From UBA946 sp031550725 (GTDB lineage Bacteria; Bacillota; Clostridia; Oscillospirales; Ruminococcaceae), in the NCBI GenBank assembly GCA_031550725.1, contig JAVBOH010000014.1, positions 111,097 to 175,096 on the forward strand: DNA of 64,000 nucleotides. The letters are read 5' to 3'. Below the pieces are notes generated by a model, which was not told the origin of the DNA, did not search any database, and worked only from the letters and a program-made list of their open reading frames with translations. The position numbers and the translations under genes are program-made. Positions 62,626-64,000 of the stretch are shown piece by piece; the first letter of the stretch is position 1, and every line of letters starts with the position of its first letter.

Positions 62626-63858
62626 ATGGATTCATATATTGTTCGTCAGGCGATTGTTGATGCTAATCAATCTGCCTTAGGTTACGAAATACTCTATACA
62701 GATAATCACTTTAAAGTTGAGCATACTGATGATAGTTCCGCTGCTAATGCTATTGAAAACTTTTTGTCATCTATGGACAGCGAGAAATTTTTAGGTGGAA
62801 AAATAGCTTTCCTTACTTTTACTTCAAATCTGCTGGAAAAAAACATACCAAAAATGTTTGGTGTTAATAACCTTGTTATTCAGATTGAGGATTCACTTAT
62901 TACTAATCCAATTTCTCAAAAGCTTATTACTAAGTTTAAGCAGAATGGATATAAAATTGCTGTTGTTGACTTTGAATTTGCTCCAAGATTTTTTGGAATT
63001 CTTGATATTGTTGATTATATCAAGGTTAATTTTGCTGAACCTGATCAAGCATTACAGAATATCATTGACATCGGTACATCATTTGGTAAAAAGGTAATTG
63101 CTTATAATGTTGAAACTCAGGCTGCTTATGATATGGCTAAATCTTTTGGCTGTACGTATCTTCAGGGTTCATTTGTTTCCGAAAGAATGCCTGCCGCTAT
63201 CAAAAAGGTTAATTACGTTCAGAGTAACTTCTTCCTGCTTATGGTTGCTGTTACTAAGGATGAACCTGATATCGATGAAATTGAAACAATTATTTCACGT
63301 GACGTTTCACTTACATTCTCTTTATTAAGACTTGTAAACTCTGCTTACTTCGCTTTGAGAAACCGTGCTAAATCTGTTAAGCAAGCACTCGTTATTCTTG
63401 GATTGGGGCAGCTAAAGCAATGGATTTACTTGCTTAGCTTCAAACAGGACGACGGCTCAATGCCAGATGAACTTATTAAGATTTCTTTCTTGAGAGCAAC
63501 ATTTGCAAGTGAACTCGTTCAGTATGCAACTGATATGCCTATTTCACGTTCTGAAGCATACTTGCTTGGTATGTTCTCCACACTTGGCAAACTCATGCAG
63601 ACACCTATTGAGGAAGTTCTTGAACAGCTCCCTATCAGTGATGATATTAAGAATGCACTGCTTAATCATGAAGGCCGTACAGGTTTGTTGTATCAGCTTA
63701 TCATTTCATATGAAAGAGCCGACTGGAGAAGTATGAGTTCTGCTGCGTCCGAGCTTGGTATACCGCAGTCTATGATTGCTCAGAAGTACTTTGAATGCGT
63801 TGAAAGTGTTAATACTATTTGGGATGGTCTTACTCAGATTAATGAGGATGCTGAATAA
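62626..63858 (+). CDS. EAL-HDOD protein (YuxH type), EAL domain degenerate
   Basis: A 410-residue cytoplasmic signalling protein. The N-terminal ~200 residues have an EAL fold: GYEILYTD in place of the EAL motif, VVDFEFAPRF in place of DDFGTG, IKVNFAE, YNVETQ in place of EGVET and GCTYLQGSFVS. Several metal and c-di-GMP ligands are replaced, so hydrolysis is unlikely; binding is possible. The C-terminal ~190 residues are an HDOD domain (SLTFSLLRLVNSAYFAL, ALVILGLGQLKQWIYLLSF). ATG 62626 follows AGGAGG. YuxH-type proteins link signalling to regulation in an unclear way. Confidence 0.88.
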   Translation: MDSYIVRQAIVDANQSALGYEILYTDNHFKVEHTDDSSAANAIENFLSSMDSEKFLGGKIAFLTFTSNLLEKNIPKMFGVNNLVIQIEDSLITNPISQKLITKFKQNGYKIAVVDFEFAPRFFGILDIVDYIKVNFAEPDQALQNIIDIGTSFGKKVIAYNVETQAAYDMAKSFGCTYLQGSFVSERMPAAIKKVNYVQSNFFLLMVAVTKDEPDIDEIETIISRDVSLTFSLLRLVNSAYFALRNRAKSVKQALVILGLGQLKQWIYLLSFKQDDGSMPDELIKISFLRATFASELVQYATDMPISRSEAYLLGMFSTLGKLMQTPIEEVLEQLPISDDIKNALLNHEGRTGLLYQLIISYERADWRSMSSAASELGIPQSMIAQKYFECVESVNTIWDGLTQINEDAE

Positions 63859-63867
63859 TAAATAAAT

Positions 63868-64000
63868 ATCCCCCGGCGTAGCCGGGGGTTTTTCTCTAGC
63901 GGGCATAGCCCTGTACTACTGGCCACGCCTAAAGGCGTTTTTTACGGTCTGGCCCGTGCAAAGGCTGTTACTTGCTACCCGTTAACGGGTCAAAGTCCCC
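63868..64000. mobile_element. GC-rich hairpin-dense right edge, possible end of an IS200/IS605-type element
   Basis: The final ~130 bases have much higher GC than the preceding 63.8 kb. They contain CCCCCGGC/GCCGGGGG, GGGC/GCCC (63901-63911), ACGCC/GGCGT (63925-63938) and the palindrome ACCCGTTAACGGGT (63978-63991). Subterminal hairpins and a structured guide-RNA region are typical of the right end of IS200/IS605 elements read on the minus strand. No transposase is visible within the window. The call is a guess from composition and structure. Confidence 0.3.
63870..63893. terminator. Very stable GC hairpin after the EAL-HDOD gene
   Basis: CCCCCGGC (63870-63877), loop GTA, GCCGGGGG (63881-63888), then five T. 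It can terminate the upstream gene, but its GC content differs sharply from other terminators in the window, so it may be part of the element described for the right edge. Confidence 0.7.

Noticed and set aside
1..64000. CRISPR array, prophage or rRNA operon
   Set aside because: No regularly spaced direct repeats, phage structural genes or rRNA sequence seen on either strand.

Overview
The window is AT-rich chromosomal DNA of a low-GC Gram-positive bacterium, most likely a Clostridia member of the Ruminococcus/Oscillospiraceae type. Supporting signs are GAAAGGA/AGGAGG ribosome binding sites, frequent TTG and GTG starts, near-consensus sigma-A promoters (TTGACA-17-TATAAT), sporulation genes (yqfC, yqfD, a ylbJ-like gene), and the Firmicutes order phoH-ybeY-era-yqzL-recO. 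No tool or database was used; family names come from reading the translations.

Layout. 1-4244 (minus): a carbohydrate ABC importer with two lipoprotein binding proteins, two permeases and no ATPase. 4.4-6.3 kb: an independently transcribed structured RNA, then citrate synthase. 6.4-7.4 kb (minus): rplM-rpsI with an L13-type leader. 7.7-14.5 kb (plus): a shikimate operon (LRR lipoprotein, aroF, aroB, aroA, aroC, membrane protein) preceded by what reads as a classical Phe-codon leader-peptide attenuator. 14.6-21.5 kb: DUF4364 gene, probable 6S RNA, lipid kinase (minus), pcrA, P-type ATPase. 21.5-23.9 kb: TPR lipoprotein (minus), an unexplained structured element, rpe, MecA-like gene (minus). 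23.9-27.6 kb: an orphan Rnf-like D-E-A membrane module plus a membrane-anchored putative glycosidase. 27.7-33.4 kb: chemoreceptor (minus), tRNA-Leu, a VWA surface protein, an ArAE-type membrane protein. 33.5-41.0 kb (minus): mutS2, recO, yqzL, era, ybeY, phoH, yqfD, yqfC. 41.1-43.3 kb: ylbJ-like gene, a small zinc-ribbon protein, an orphan MacB/LolD-type ATPase (minus). 43.4-48.4 kb (minus): a closed three-gene unit of two dynamin-like GTPases flanking a degenerate M48-type peptidase. 48.5-55.8 kb: a small unknown gene, then (minus) radC, uvrB, uvrA and a PASTA/beta-lactamase-fold protein lacking catalytic residues. 55.9-63.9 kb (plus): RluA-type synthase, PHP phosphoesterase, malic enzyme, TSCPD protein, YdcF-like protein, GH25 lysozyme, HAD phosphatase, degenerate EAL-HDOD protein. 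The last ~130 bases are GC-rich and hairpin-dense, unlike the rest, and may be the edge of a mobile element.

Best candidates for something new: (1) the Phe leader-peptide attenuator at 7829-8004, whose 1:2, 2:3 and 3:4 pairings can all be read directly; (2) the dynamin / pseudo-M48 / dynamin operon with its own promoter and terminator; (3) the Rnf-like DEA module that lacks RnfB, C and G and has lost three of the four cysteines that hold the intramembrane [2Fe-2S] cluster, with a probable AUA start codon; (4) the pseudoknotted RNA at 4501-4700.
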